A stretch of DNA of 64,000 bases from Trema orientale. Lineage: Eukaryota > Streptophyta > Magnoliopsida > Rosales > Cannabaceae. The stretch spans positions 209,336 through 273,335 of the forward strand of contig JXTC01000239.1 in the NCBI GenBank assembly GCA_002914845.1, read 5' to 3'. Each line of letters starts with the position of its first letter. The first letter of the stretch is position 1. The position numbers and the translations under genes are program-made. Shown here piece by piece: positions 37,383-49,945 of the stretch. Below the pieces are notes generated by a model. That model did no database searches, was not told where the DNA came from, and was given only the letters and a program-made list of their open reading frames with translations.

Positions 37383-38975
37383 TTCTCCCCCTCTAAAAAG
37401 AAGTTTAGTTCTCTAAACTTTAAAGTCCCGTGTTTTCCAAAGAACAAAATATTAATAGATCCAGACATTCCTAAGAAGTCCCAACATCTGAGTAAATCTA
37501 TGATCATCTCTTACTAAATTGAAACGATCTTTCGATCAATATGATACGAACTTGAGAATGTGAACTTATTCTAATTTGAGTGATTGAAACATCAAAGAAA
37601 GATCATCGCTTTTAAAACTTATCTATCGATAACTCTATAGCGTTTCTCGATCATTGTGATAGCCCCTTTACACTTTCACCTAAAAGAGGATGACAAGATG
37701 ACTCAAACTTTTCTTAGTTTACAATTTGAGTAATCCTTGATAATCTCGTTATAAAATTCTACTACCATATTATCTTTTCCCATATAGTATATCAAAAGTT
37801 TTCAACGTTCGTCTATATAGTCCTCATTCACTTTTCCATAAACTAAATACTAAGAAATATGCTAAGTGACTTCTTTCATATACTAGTCCTCAAAATTTTC
37901 GTAGGCCTTTATCTTACTACCTCTAGTATCTCTAATGTCTCATATTATGATTTTCTCAAAAATATCTTTTATAAATAAGGGAGGTCAATAGAACCACAAA
38001 TGTGAATATTTCTCTATAAACCACATATTTCATAAAAATCAAATAATTTATCAATCTTAGAAATATTGATCGACTTATATATTCCACTACATAATTGATC
38101 GACTTACATATTCCACTATATAAACGTTTTAACCTTTTGTTTTATAAACACAATTTTCATTTTTTTTCCTATCACCGATAATAGTAGATCCATTCTTAAT
38201 ATCAATACACTAAGTTTTCTGAAAACTCTTATCTTATAATTCTTACAATTTCTCATCAAATAAGTATTCTTTAATTTGTTTGTGTAATCAATATCAATTT
38301 CTAAATAAGAGTAGTATTAAAAACTATCAAATACAAAGATCACTTTCTCCTATATGATAAAACCATAGAAACAAATTGTGAACTCGTTTACAACAACCAT
38401 ATATTCTAATTCTAACTTTACTACATAGTATTCATAATCATAGCTAAAATATCCATTCACCATATCTCGATTTTTGCTTAGTTTTTAAAATAAATATTAT
38501 TAAGATAACATCATCTCAAATTTATCCAACTATATAAGTCATTATGGCTCCATAATTTTTTTTCTAGGTAATATCGTTCTCCAAACTAGTCCATTATAAT
38601 TTCTTTTTGGTCAAAATATCATTCTCTAATTTGTTTCTATCTATAAGTCCTTAATGCCTATATTTCAATCATATATCATCACAAATATTTACAGAAAAAC
38701 TCATATGTAAGGTCTTTAGCAAAACTAACCTATTTATCCTCAATCTTCTAGTAACAATAACTTGTACTCTCATCAGTTAATACAAGTACATAAATTGACA
38801 TTTCTTATATCTTCTCTTTGTCTTTTATTATCAGGGAACTTAGTTATTCAATAAACTTAATGTACTCAATATTTCACTGTATGTTTTAGCCCATAACACA
38901 AATAATTTCACTTTTAGAAAGAATTGAAACATATTTTCTCCATTATCCCATTAACCAATAAACCTAAATTTTTTT
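37383..38975. other. Probable decayed interior of the older retroelement
   Basis: The stretch follows the purine tract of the LTR ending at 37382, so it should be the 3' interior of that element. No retroviral-type domain can be read on either strand; the sequence is AT-rich. A local duplication (ATTGATCGACTTA, then ATATTCCACTA) lies at about 38067-38125. Confidence 0.4.
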
Positions 38976-38977
38976 TT

Positions 38978-39520
38978 TAACCTATGTATAGGTATTTTTT
39001 TTAGCCTTTGGATCATCATCTAATGGTGATCCAACGGCTATAATGATGTGCATAAAAAGACGTATATTATTAATGCTATTTCTCTCTCTTACTTTTTAAT
39101 ATAAAAAATATGCGTGATAAATATTAATTGGCCAAAACGATACCTATGTATAGGTAAAAAAAAAATATCTACTGGATTGATGTCCATAAATATATATGGG
39201 CACCAATCCAGTAGGTATTTTTTTTTTATACATAGGTATCATTTTGACCAATAAAAATTTTTTTTGCACATTTTTTTATAAAAGTAAGAAAGAGAAAAAG
39301 CATTAATGATGCACATCTTTTCATACATCTCGTTATAGCCGTTGGATCACCTTTAGATGACGATCCAAGAGCTAAAAAAAAATACCTACACACAGTTAAA
39401 AAAAAAATACCTACTGGATTGGCAACCAATATATATATATATATATGTGGTTACAATCCAGTAGGTATTTTTTTTTTCAATCTATGTATAGGTATTTTTT
39501 TTTAAGCCGTTAGATCATTA
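38978..39520. mobile_element. Cluster of three MITE copies in alternating orientation
   Basis: Copy 1 spans about 38980-39190 and copy 2, inverted, about 39205-39425. The start of a third copy follows at about 39450-39520. Copies 1 and 2 align over their length in opposite orientation. The shared words are CTATGTATAGGTA, GATCCAACGGCTATAA, ATTAATGCT and CCAATCCAGTAGGTA. The copies meet at short TA-rich spacers, so the CCAATCCAGTAGGTA ends form hairpins. Diverged relatives occur near 5.7, 7.1, 19.26 and 58.0 kb. Confidence 0.65.
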
Positions 39521-39646
39521 TAGTAGCCTTTTCCTTGTATCAGTTATAATTTCATTAGATTTGAACATTTCAAACCTATCACTTGTTAGCTTTAAATCTT
39601 TCTTATTTGTTTCTCTTTAATCGAGCTATGAGCTATATCAACTGAA

Positions 39647-40331
39647 TAGAGGTGGCAAAACGGATGGCCCAAACGAGCCAGCCCGCATTAGAACGGGCCA
39701 CAGGCCGGGCTAGCCCTAGGGGTAGGGCCGGGCTAGGCCTAGATATTTAGGCCCGCACGAGCCGACCAGGCCCAGCCCGTTAAAAATAATTTTTTTATTT
39801 TATTAAACGTTTTAAAATAAATTTAAATATAAAACATTTTCTAATACTTATAAATATACATTCCCTCACTTTTTTTTTACTTTCAAATTTCAATCTAATT
39901 CTAAATAATTTTCTTAAGATTTTTGTTTTAAACTTTTTCATTATCAACTATTCAACTTATATTCTTTTAGCTTATTTAATTATTTAAAAATTTTTATCAA
40001 TAGAAAAAAATATGTACAACTAATATTTTTAATATACAAATAATTATTTAAATTTCTAATATTTTTAACTAATACTACAACTAATAATCTTATTTTTTAA
40101 TTTTTTTTTTAAATTTGGACCAAAAACGGGCCGGTACGAGCCGACCCGTTTTGGCTCAGTCTGCCTAGGAACCCGTGTGTGCCTATGCGCCGGGCCACAC
40201 TCAATTTTTCAAATTTCGGACTTGACCGACCCTATTTCTTAGACAGGACAGGCCGAACCAGCCCGTTTTCCCTCTCAAGCCCGGTTTGGGATGGGCCGGC
40301 CCAGCCTGACCCGCCGATTTTGCCAGCTCTA
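39647..40331. mobile_element. hAT-like non-autonomous element with 8-bp target duplication
   Basis: Inverted ends: TAGAGGTGGCAAAACGG at the left and, on the other strand from the right, TAGAGCTGGCAAAATCGG. The flanks CAACTGAA (39639-39646) and TAACTGAA (40332-40339) match at 7 of 8 bases, the length expected for hAT. The subterminal regions are GC-rich (GGGCC, GCCCG words in both orientations) around an AT-rich core with no frame. Confidence 0.8.
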
Positions 40332-40790
40332 TAACTGAAACAATGTGCTCAGTACCAAAAAAATAACTGTCATTGTTACCACACATATTTAATATGAGTA
40401 AGGCTTTCTTTCTTTTTTCCTTTCTTTTTTTTTTTCCTGAAAAGAAAAAACGTTATATCGGTACGAGATGTATAGCTAGCCCATGTTAGGGTCAAGTGAT
40501 ATACAAAAAGAACAAATGGGAAGAGAAACAGAAAGCTACACTCCTCGGACTGATGGAACGGACTAGAAAAAGTAGAGTTGTTTTGTTCACAGAATTCAAA
40601 AACAAGTTTAGTAGGTCTGGGCAGTAGTTGCCAAAATAGTAACTTTATTAACAAGAACGTTTATCCCTAGGGAAGTTTTGAGTACTTTCTTCACTTTGGA
40701 ATTCATAGTGTGAAGTGGGGTTTTGGCATAGTTTTCTTCTCAAACAGAATCTATTTTGTACTTGTTCACTAGAATATGTTTTTTACGAGT

Positions 40791-41291
40791 TGTGACAACC
40801 CGTTAGGGAAAAAGAAACATATATATATAATTGATTTATGTTATATAAATAATACAAGAATAAAAAAAAAGATTAAAAAGCTTTTAGTTAATGGTATTTA
40901 TTAAGGTTACTTTAATAATTGAACAATAGACCCTTTAAGAAATACTAAGACTAATAATCTGTTCAGTTTTATACGTACATTTTATGGGAAAGGCAGAGAG
41001 GTAGGCAGCTATAGAGTTTCAAGGAAGAAGGAGAAGCAAGAAGAGGATTCAATTCATTCGAATGTTAAGGTAATTAACTGTAATCTTTTGAGTCTACATG
41101 CACTAATTAGATTTTTGGGGATTTGAATTGCATGTCTAGGGTTAGGGTTTTAATTTAATAAATAATTTATGAACTATTAGGATGAATCTGATAGAAGATG
41201 AAGCCTATTGATATTAGGATTCAAACAAGACAAATTTTAAGTGATTTGGTTTGGTAAATAGAAAGTTATGAATTTTTGAGTTTTGGGTAAC
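40791..41291 (+). mobile_element. LTR fragment homologous to 36.9-37.4 kb, in opposite orientation
   Basis: Starts TGTGACAACC and matches the reverse complement of about 36890-37382 over roughly 500 bp at about 95% by eye. The homology then ends abruptly. It is preceded by CGAGT, which is also the 5-mer next to the far end of the 32011-37382 LTR when that is read in its own orientation. Confidence 0.7.
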
Positions 41292-41723
41292 CTATATATA
41301 TATATGTATCGGGTAGTATCAATGCCTAAAACAAGTTGTAATAATTTCATTCATGGTAAAGGAAAAATTTATTGGATATATGGAGCCTAATTATATTATA
41401 CACTAATATCGTCTTGACACAGTTTAAACACACATGTCAACCTTTGCGCAAAGGTCAACTTGGGGTTAAAGAAGGTAGTAGTCCCTCCCCTGGATATAGG
41501 AGTGGGGCCTCCGAAGCCAATTTTTTAGTAGGGTTCCATAGAGTATTTCACACATTTATTTGGTTTCTCTAATTTTTTTTTAAATATATAAATTAAGGAT
41601 ATTGGGGCTAATTTTTGGCAAGTAAAATTACACAGAGAAACACATATTTTGATTAGAAGCGTGAGACGTAAGATTTTTTTTTATTCATATCATTTTCATC
41701 ATAGTCAAAATTTGCAAGTTCAA
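41292..41723. other. Unassigned stretch before the chromovirus
   Basis: No gene seen. It contains a perfect 16-bp palindrome, ACCTTTGCGCAAAGGT, at 41440-41455. The last five bases (TTCAA) are the left target duplication of the following element. Confidence 0.4.
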
Positions 41724-43649
41724 TGTAACTCCCCTAATTTTATGAGCAACTTTATTGTATTTCTTTTGTGTGTATTAAAGTGGAAAGAGAAATACAATAA
41801 AGATTGTATTATATTATTAAATCTTGCGCACATAATTCACGAGGTTAATTTCGTGAATTTATTGTTATATAGATTTAATTGGAGCTTAGTGTTGGCAATT
41901 GAATTTTATTTTATTAGCTATTTTGGGTTCTAGGGTGTTGGGGGTATATTTGTTGAGAATATTTAAAGTATGAAAAAGTTATAAAGATTGGAAGGGCATA
42001 ACTGAAATATTTTTCAACTCAGGGACTATCTTGCAAACCTGGGATTAGTCTTAGCTCAACCTTGAATCACGTTGGAGACAGATGCCCTGTAGGAGAATAT
42101 GTTTGAGAGAAGGATTGTTGAGCTGTGGGGAGGTTTGGCTAGGTGTTAAGCAAGGTTTGCCACCTATTATTCCTTTGATTTTATGTTTTGTCAAGTCCTA
42201 TGCTCTGTCTTTAGTTTAGTTGCATAGGAAATAAAACTGAATGTTTTGTCCCTCAGTTCTTTCTCTCCAGCCGTAGCTATTCACTCTTCTCCCTCACTTT
42301 GTCTTAAGTAAATGGTTTTCTTGTCCAAGACTTAGACACTATAGCAACTTCAAGGGAGCTACTACAGCCTAGGGAGTTTACAAGGCTGTGGGAGTTGGAG
42401 GATAACTAAAGGTTAGTATGTTTTTGAAACCTTATGGTCTGGTCATCTTGAAGTTTTGGAATACTCTAAGCTTAATGATAATTTTCTCTTAGGAAATTTG
42501 AAAGTATGGTGGTGGTGCATGCAAGGTAGATCTATTGAGTTTTCAGTGGAGTCTTGGTAAAACGTTTTGTTGAATTTTCAGGACTTTATGAATTATGGAG
42601 TCTCTTATATATATAAATATTTATGTCGTGCTAAGTAAAATCTTTATTACATGTTAAAGGTTGGGTTAAAGCTTGTAAAATGCATTTTTGGTCAGTTTAG
42701 ATAGCTTGATTTGGAGTTTTCGCAAAAAAAATTCGAAGTTTCTGATGAGGATTCTGATTTCTGATTTCTCACTGAGCAGTTTCTGTTCTTGGGCTATTTC
42801 GTACCCTTAACCTAATCCAAATAAGTTGAAATTTTAGTATATCGTAGTAGACATCTAGCTCTTTCCAAATTAACCTTGTTTGTAAAATTCTGATGAGGAT
42901 TCGATTTTCTATGATTTTTCAAAGATACGTTCTGTCAGCAAAACAGAGTCTCATCTCTGGAGCTGTTTTTGGTCGACCAGAATCTATTTTTAATGCCTAA
43001 ATCAACTCATTGAGCAGAGGTTGAATTCCAGGATTATTTTGGTCGACCAGGGTTGGTCGACCAAACTTTTTCAGACCTAGAAAATGATCGTTTTAAGTGT
43101 TTTACACTGAAGTTTGATTTTATTTTAACCCCTAGTACGCCTTGAGTACTATATTTGAGAGCAATGACTGAAACTAAGCTGCATTTTATACTTAAGGTTG
43201 GGATTAGTTAGGTATTTAATTTTACTAGTGCTAATATTAAATTAAGTGAAAACTTAGAATTAGGAAAAAGCTCCAATTAATCTTGATACTGTATTGTGTT
43301 ACAGTAGGAACGTTTCTGCGTGAGATTTTGGTGTGGACTATTTTACTAAAGCTTAAGGTACACCATTTCTAGGTAAGTGCAGTTATTTATCTACAGCATT
43401 GAGTAACTAATGGTATAAAAGTTTGTGCTGGAATTGTATTTATTGTGCTTGGCTTATTGTACGTGATAAGTAAGTGCAGTTATTTATCTACAGCATTGAG
43501 TANAGTAACTAATGGTGCAAAAATTTGTGCTAGAAATATATTTATTGTGCTTTGCTTATTATACATGCTAAGTTGATTTTGTGTTGCTAAGGTGCTATAC
43601 TAGTATATAGTGAAGTACTTATACAAATGCACATATATACACTTACCAA

Positions 43650-44395
43650 TTGATACATATGATGAGTAGTTACGTGCACATTTAGTGATACTTGTGATGA
43701 GTCACTAATGGAATAAGGTAACGATGCTTATGATGAGTCATTACGTGTACATTTAGTACTGCTTATAATGAGTTACTAATAGAATTAAGGTAACGATGCT
43801 TGTGATGAGTCATTACGTGCACAGCTAGTGATGCTTGTGATGAGTCACTAATAGAATTAAGGTAACGATTCTTGTGATGAGTCGTTATGTGTACAGTCAG
43901 TGATGCTTGTGATGAGTCACTAACAGAATTAAAGTAACGATGCTTGTGATGATTCGTTACTTGCACAGCTAGTGAAGCTTGTGATAAGTCACTAACAGAA
44001 TTAAGGTAACGATACTTGTGATGAGTCGTTACGTGCACAGCTAGTAATGCTTGTGATGAGTCACTAACAGAATTAAGGTAACGATGCTTGTGATGAGTCA
44101 TTACGTGCACAACAGGTGATACTTGTGTGAATCACTAACGGAATTAAGGTAACGATGCTTGTGATGAGTCGTTACGTGCACAGCTAGTAATGCTTGTGAT
44201 GAGTCACTAACGGGATTAAGGTAACGATGCTTGTGATGAGTCGTTACGTGTACATTTAGTGATGCTTGTGATGAGTCACTAATGGAATTGAGATAACAAT
44301 GCTTGTGATGAGTTGTTACATGTAAACTCCAGTGATGCTTGTGATGAGTTACTGTTGAGCTAGACTGGCGATGCTTGTGATGAGTCGCCCAATAT
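43650..44395. repeat. Minisatellite in the 5' LTR of the chromovirus
   Basis: About ten units of roughly 72 bp, each of two half-units with GCTTGTGATGAGTC. One half continues ACTAACAGAATTAAGGTAACG and the other GTTACGTGCACAGCTAG. The same array is in the 3' LTR. Open frames on the minus strand here come from the repeat. Confidence 0.85.
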
Positions 44396-46014
44396 TGGAT
44401 AAGAAAGCAAAAAAGGTTGAGGACCTATTAATGTGTGGTATTGTTGGTATACTTATTGTGCTTGTTTTTATGGCTTTGTTGTACGTTATGGATGTTGTGT
44501 TAAGTTTTGTATAGTTTGTCTATTTTGAAGTTTGGAGTAATGTTTATCCTGCCTTACTAAGCTTTATGCTTATGTAATTACTCCATGCTGTAGGTAAAAG
44601 AAAGAACAGGGTTAGTCAATGATGAGCGGACCAGTCATCGTGCAATGTACATTTGGGCTGACCGTGGGAAAGTATGAAAATGTTTTGAAAGTGGCTCAAA
44701 CTCTGTTATTTGAATTTTGGAAGTTATTTTATATAATTATATTGTGAACGGATGGAGCGTTTGTGAAAGAGGAATTTAATACGAGTGTGTTATTAAGTTG
44801 GATATTTATTAACATCTCTATGTTTTTGTTATATAAAATAGATGTGTTGAAAAAAAAAATTAAAATTAACAGGTCTTAATTGGCCTTGTTATGGAAAAAG
44901 TTTTACAAAATAATAATTTTAAACACGGAGGATGTTACAAAATGGTATCAGAGCTGGAGTTGAGCCTTTTCTGTAGACAAAACTATATGTACATTACACG
45001 ATGACAAGGACTCCGCTCACTGTAAGTATAAAGTGCTTAAGCTAGTTTTATGAAAACCCTACTATAAGTGTGAAATTTTGTTGATTTATGATGGATATAT
45101 CAATTGAGTAAAGGATGGATGGTTCTCAGAGGACTGAGTCAGAGGTGAACAATAATGTGACTTACACTCCTGATGAGATAGGCGAGTGGGGGACTATGAG
45201 CCTCCTTTGTTTTATGGAACCCAATCAATGCATGTGTTTGATTGGACTAGTCTTCTGAGTAGAATTTTCAAAGTGGTAGTTGTACCTAGGCCTCTTAAGT
45301 TAGACATAGCTAGCTTATACTTGAGAGGAGAGGCTTCCCAGTGGTTTAATGGAAGAGGTACAAATCCTATATCTCGTAAATGAGATTAGTTCATGTTTTC
45401 ACTGGAAAGAACTTTTAGGCCAAACTTTGCTATTTTTGCATAGGAGGGTCAGGTTAGGACCTTGAATGCTAATGTTACTAATACTTCAGAGGAGGAAGTA
45501 TTTGATGATGAGGATTCAAAGGAAGATCCTGAAGAGGATCCAGAGGAAAATCTTGAGAAAGATTCAGGAGAAAATGAAACTAGTTGTGGAAGTAACTCAT
45601 GAACACTAGGGGTATAAATCCAGTTGTATTGATATGTACCCTTTTGTATATAGTTTAAGGGGGTAAAACTTAATTTTATTATATATATGCTAAGAAATGA
45701 TGCTAGAATTTATTGGGATATTGTGAAGAGATCCCAAGAAGTAGTGAGAATTAGTTGGACAGAAATTTTCGTTGAGTTCAATATAAGTACTATAACAAGG
45801 TGGTAGTAGAACATAAGGTAATTGAGTTTACCAATTTGGGACAAGAAAATATGTCGATGATAGAGTATTGATGTATAAGGGGCAGATTTGTGTGCCAGAT
45901 GATTTTGAAATCAAGCAGCAAATCTTGTATGAAGCCCGTAACACTCCATATTTGATACATCCTAGAACTACAAAGATATATGTAGAATTGAAATGTCATT
46001 TATGGTGACCAGGT

Positions 46015-47157
46015 ATGAAAAAGGATGTTGTCGATTATGTGGCAAAGTGCTTAACGTGTCAGCAAATGAAGGCTGAACACCAAAGACCGGCAGGGTTGTT
46101 ACAACCATTAGAGATTCCTGAGTGGAAGTGGGAACAAATCACTATGGATTTTGTGTCAGGTTTACTAAAAACAAAGGAAGGACATGATTCCATATGGGTC
46201 ATTGTGGACAGAATGACTAAAATAGCCCATTTTCTGCCTATTCGAACTACTTACACAGTGGATAAGTTAGCAAGGTTGTATATACAAGAAATTGTTCGAC
46301 TGCATGGCATACCTGTTTCAATCATATCTGATAGGGATGCACATTTCACCTCAGCATTTTGGAAAAGCTTACAGAAAGGTTTAGGGACTCGGTTAAAGTT
46401 TAGTACAACTGCGCATCCCCAAACCGATGGTCAAAGTGAGCGAACTATTCAAACTCTAGAGGATATGTTGAGAGCTTATGTGATCGATTTTTCAGGATCA
46501 TGGAACCAATATCTTTCACTGATCGAGTTTTCGTATAATAACAGTTACCAGGAATCTATCAAAACGTCCCCGTATGAAGTGCTATGTGGTCGTAAGTGTC
46601 GATCACCAATTCATTGGCACGAGGCCGGTGAAAGAAGATATTTAGGTTCGGAATTGGTGGATCAAGCCACTAGAGCTATTGAAAAGATTAAAAAGAGATT
46701 GAGAGCTTCAATTGATCGATAAAAGAAGTACGCTGATAAGCGACGACGAGCGTTGGAATTTAAAGTTGGGGAAATGGTGTTTCTGAAAGTGGCACCGATG
46801 CGGGGAGTAGTAAGATTTGGCAAGAAGGGTAAATTAAGCCCTAGGTATATTGGGCCTTTCGAAATAATTGAGCGAGTCGGTGATGTGGCCTACCGACTAG
46901 CCCTTCCCCCAGCCCTATCCAGGATACATGATGTGTTCCATGTGTCAGTACTGCGGAAGTACTTGTTTGATTCCTCTCATGTGTTGAGCTATGAGTCTTT
47001 GGATGTTGATCCAGAGTTATCGTACGAAGAGGTGCCAGTAAAAATCCTTGATAGAAAAGAGAAAGAACTCCGGAACAAGACGATTCCTCTTGTGAAAGTT
47101 CTATGGCAGAATCATGCTGTGGAAGAAGCCACTTGGGAGTTAGAAGAGGAAATGTGA
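46015..47157 (+). pseudogene. Integrase and chromodomain region of the chromovirus
   Basis: Fossil part of the element at 41724-50491. The frame 46015-46722 shows the end of the HHCC zinc finger (CLTCQQMK), the DDE core (TMDFVSGL, SDRDAHFTS, TAHPQTDGQSERT) and onwards. The next frame, 46753-47157, shows the GPY/F module (GPFEIIERVGDVAYRL), the HDVFHVSVLRKY block and a chromodomain. Together they place it in the Tekay/Del clade. The two frames are not joined. Confidence 0.85.
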
Positions 47158-49194
47158 AAAAAGTATCCAGTTTTGTTTTAAGTTTCGGGGACGAAACTTT
47201 TTGTAATTGTGGGGAATTGTAACTCCCCTAATTTTATGAGCAACTTTATTATATTTCTTTTGTGTGTATTAAAGTGGAAAGAGAAATACAATAAAGATTG
47301 TATTATATTATTAAATCTTGCGCACATAATTCACGAGGTTAATTCCGTGAATTAATTGTTATATAGATTTAATTGGAGCTTAGTGTTGGCAATTGAATTT
47401 TATTTTATTAGCCATTTTGGGTTCTAGGGTGTTGGGGGTATATTTGTTGAGAATATTTGAAGTATGAAAAAGTTATAAAGATTGGAAGGGCATAACTGAA
47501 ATATTTTTCAACTCAGGGACTATCTTACAAACTTGGGATTAGTCTTAGCTCAACCTTGAATCACGTTGGAGACAGATGTCCTGTAGGAGAATATGTTTGA
47601 GAGAAGGATTGTTGAGCTGTGGGGAGGTTTGGCCATGTTTTAAGCAAGGTTTGCCACCTACTATTCCTTTGATTTTATGTTTTGTCAAGTCCTATGCTCT
47701 GTCTTTAGTTTAGTTGCATAGGAAACAAAACTGAATGTTTTGTCCCTCAGTTCTTTCTCTCCAGCCATAGCTATTCACTCTTATCCCTCACTTTGTCTTA
47801 AGTAAATGGTTTTCTTGTCCAAGACTTAGACACTATAGCAACTTCGAGGGAGCTACTACAGCCTAGGGAGTTTACAAGGCTGTGAGAGTTCGAGGATAAC
47901 TAAAGGTTAGTACGTTTTTGAAACCTTATGGTCTGGTCATCTTGAAGTTTTGGAATACTTTAAGCTTAATGATAGTTTTCTCTTAGAAAATTTGAAAGTA
48001 TGGTGGTGGTGCATGTAAGGTAGATCTATTGAGTTTTCAGTAGAGTCTTGGTAAAACGTTTTGTTGAATTTTCAAGACTTTGTGAATTATGGAGTCTCTT
48101 ACATATATAAATATTTATGTCATGCTAAGTAAAATCTTTCTTTATATAAATATTTATGTCATGCTAAGTAAAATCTTTCTTACATGTTAAAGGTTGGGTT
48201 AAAGCTTGTAAAATGTATTTTTGGTCAGTTTGGATAGCTTGATTTGGAGTTTTCGCAAAAAAAATTCGAAATCTGGAATTTCCGATTTCTCACTGAGCAG
48301 TTTCTGTTCTTGGGCTATTTCGTACCCTTATCCTAATCCAAATAAGCTGAAATTTTAGTATGTCGTAGTAGACATCTAGCTCTTTTCAAATTGACCTTAT
48401 TTGTAAACTTCTGATGAGGATTCGATTTTCTATGATTTTTTAAATATACGTTTTCGTCGCTGTCAGCAAAACAGAGTCTCATCTCTGGAGCTATTTTTGG
48501 TCGACCAGATTTTAATATGGTCGACCAGAATCTGTTTTTAATGCCTAAATCAACTCGTTGAGTAGGGGTTGACTTCCAGGGTTATTTTGGTCGACCAGGG
48601 TTGGTCGACCAGACTTTTTCAGACCTAGAAAATGATCATTTTAAGTGTTGTACACTGAAATTTGATTTTATTTTAACCCCTAGTACACCTTGAGTACTAT
48701 ATTTGAGAGCAATGACTGAAACTAAGTTGCATTTTGTACTTAAGGTTGGGATAAGTTAGGTATTTAATTATACTAGTACTAATATTAAATTAAGTGGAAA
48801 CTTGGAATTAGGGAAAAGCTCCAATTAATCTTGATACTGTATTGTGTTACAGTAGGAACGTTTTTGCGTGAGATTTTGGTGTGGACTATTTTACTAGAGC
48901 TTGAGGTACACCATTTCCAGGTAAGTGCAGTTATTTATCTACAGCATTGAGTAAATAATGGTATAAAAGTTTGTGCTGGAATTGTATTTATTGTGCTTGG
49001 CTTATTGTACGTGATAAGTAAGTGCAGTTATTTATCTACAGCATTGAGTANAGTAACTAATGGTGCAAAAATTTGTGCTAGAAATATATTTATTGTGCTT
49101 TGCTTATTATACATGCTAAGTTGATTTTGTGTTGCTAAGGTGCTATGCTAGTATATAGTAAAGTACTTATACAAATGCACATATATACACTTAC

Positions 49195-49945
49195 CAATTG
49201 ATACATGTGATGAGTAGTTACGTGCACATTTAGTGATGCTTGTGATGAGTCACTAATGGAATTAAGGTAACGATGCTTATGATGAGTCATTACGTGTACA
49301 TTTAGTACTGCTTATAATGAGTTACTAATAGAATTAAGGTAACGATGCTTGTGATAAGTCATTACGTGCACAGCTAGTGATGCTTGTGATGAGTCACTAA
49401 TAGAATTAAGGTAACGATTCTTGTGATGAGTCGTTACGTGTACAGTCAGTGATGCTTGTGATGAGTTACTAACAGAATTAAGGTAACGATGCTTGTGATG
49501 AGTCGTTACTTGCACAGCTAGTGATGCTTGTGATAAGTCACTAACAGAATTAAGGTAACGATACTTGTGATGAGTCGTTACGTGCATAGCTAGTGATGCT
49601 TGTGATGAGTCAGTAACAGAATTAAGGTAACGATGCTTGTGATGAGTCATTACGTGCACAACAGGTGATACTTGTGTGAGTCACTAACGGAATTAAGGTA
49701 ACGATGCATGTGATGAGTCGTTACGTGCACAGCTAGTAATGCTTGTGATGAGTCACTAACGGGATTAAGGTAACGATACTTGTGATGAGTCGTTACGTGT
49801 ACATTTAGTGATGCTTATGATGAGTTACTAATGGAATTGAGATAACAATGCTTATGATGAGTTGTTACATGTAAACTCCAGTGATGCTTGTGATGAGTCA
49901 CTGTTAAGCTAGACTGGCGATGCTTGTGATGAGTCGCCCAATATT
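49195..49945. repeat. Minisatellite in the 3' LTR of the chromovirus
   Basis: The same roughly 72-bp units as at 43650-44395, in the same order and nearly the same number. This shows that the array existed before the element inserted here. Confidence 0.85.

Noticed and set aside
43763-44110. 115-residue minus-strand frame with repeated THHKHRYLNSVSD units (also at 49312-49659)
   Set aside because: It is the translation of the LTR minisatellite; the frame exists because the 72-bp unit is a multiple of three. Same in both LTRs, so not a gene.
43650-44395. Regularly spaced repeats as a CRISPR-like array
   Set aside because: Units are contiguous minisatellite copies without unique spacers, in a eukaryotic LTR.
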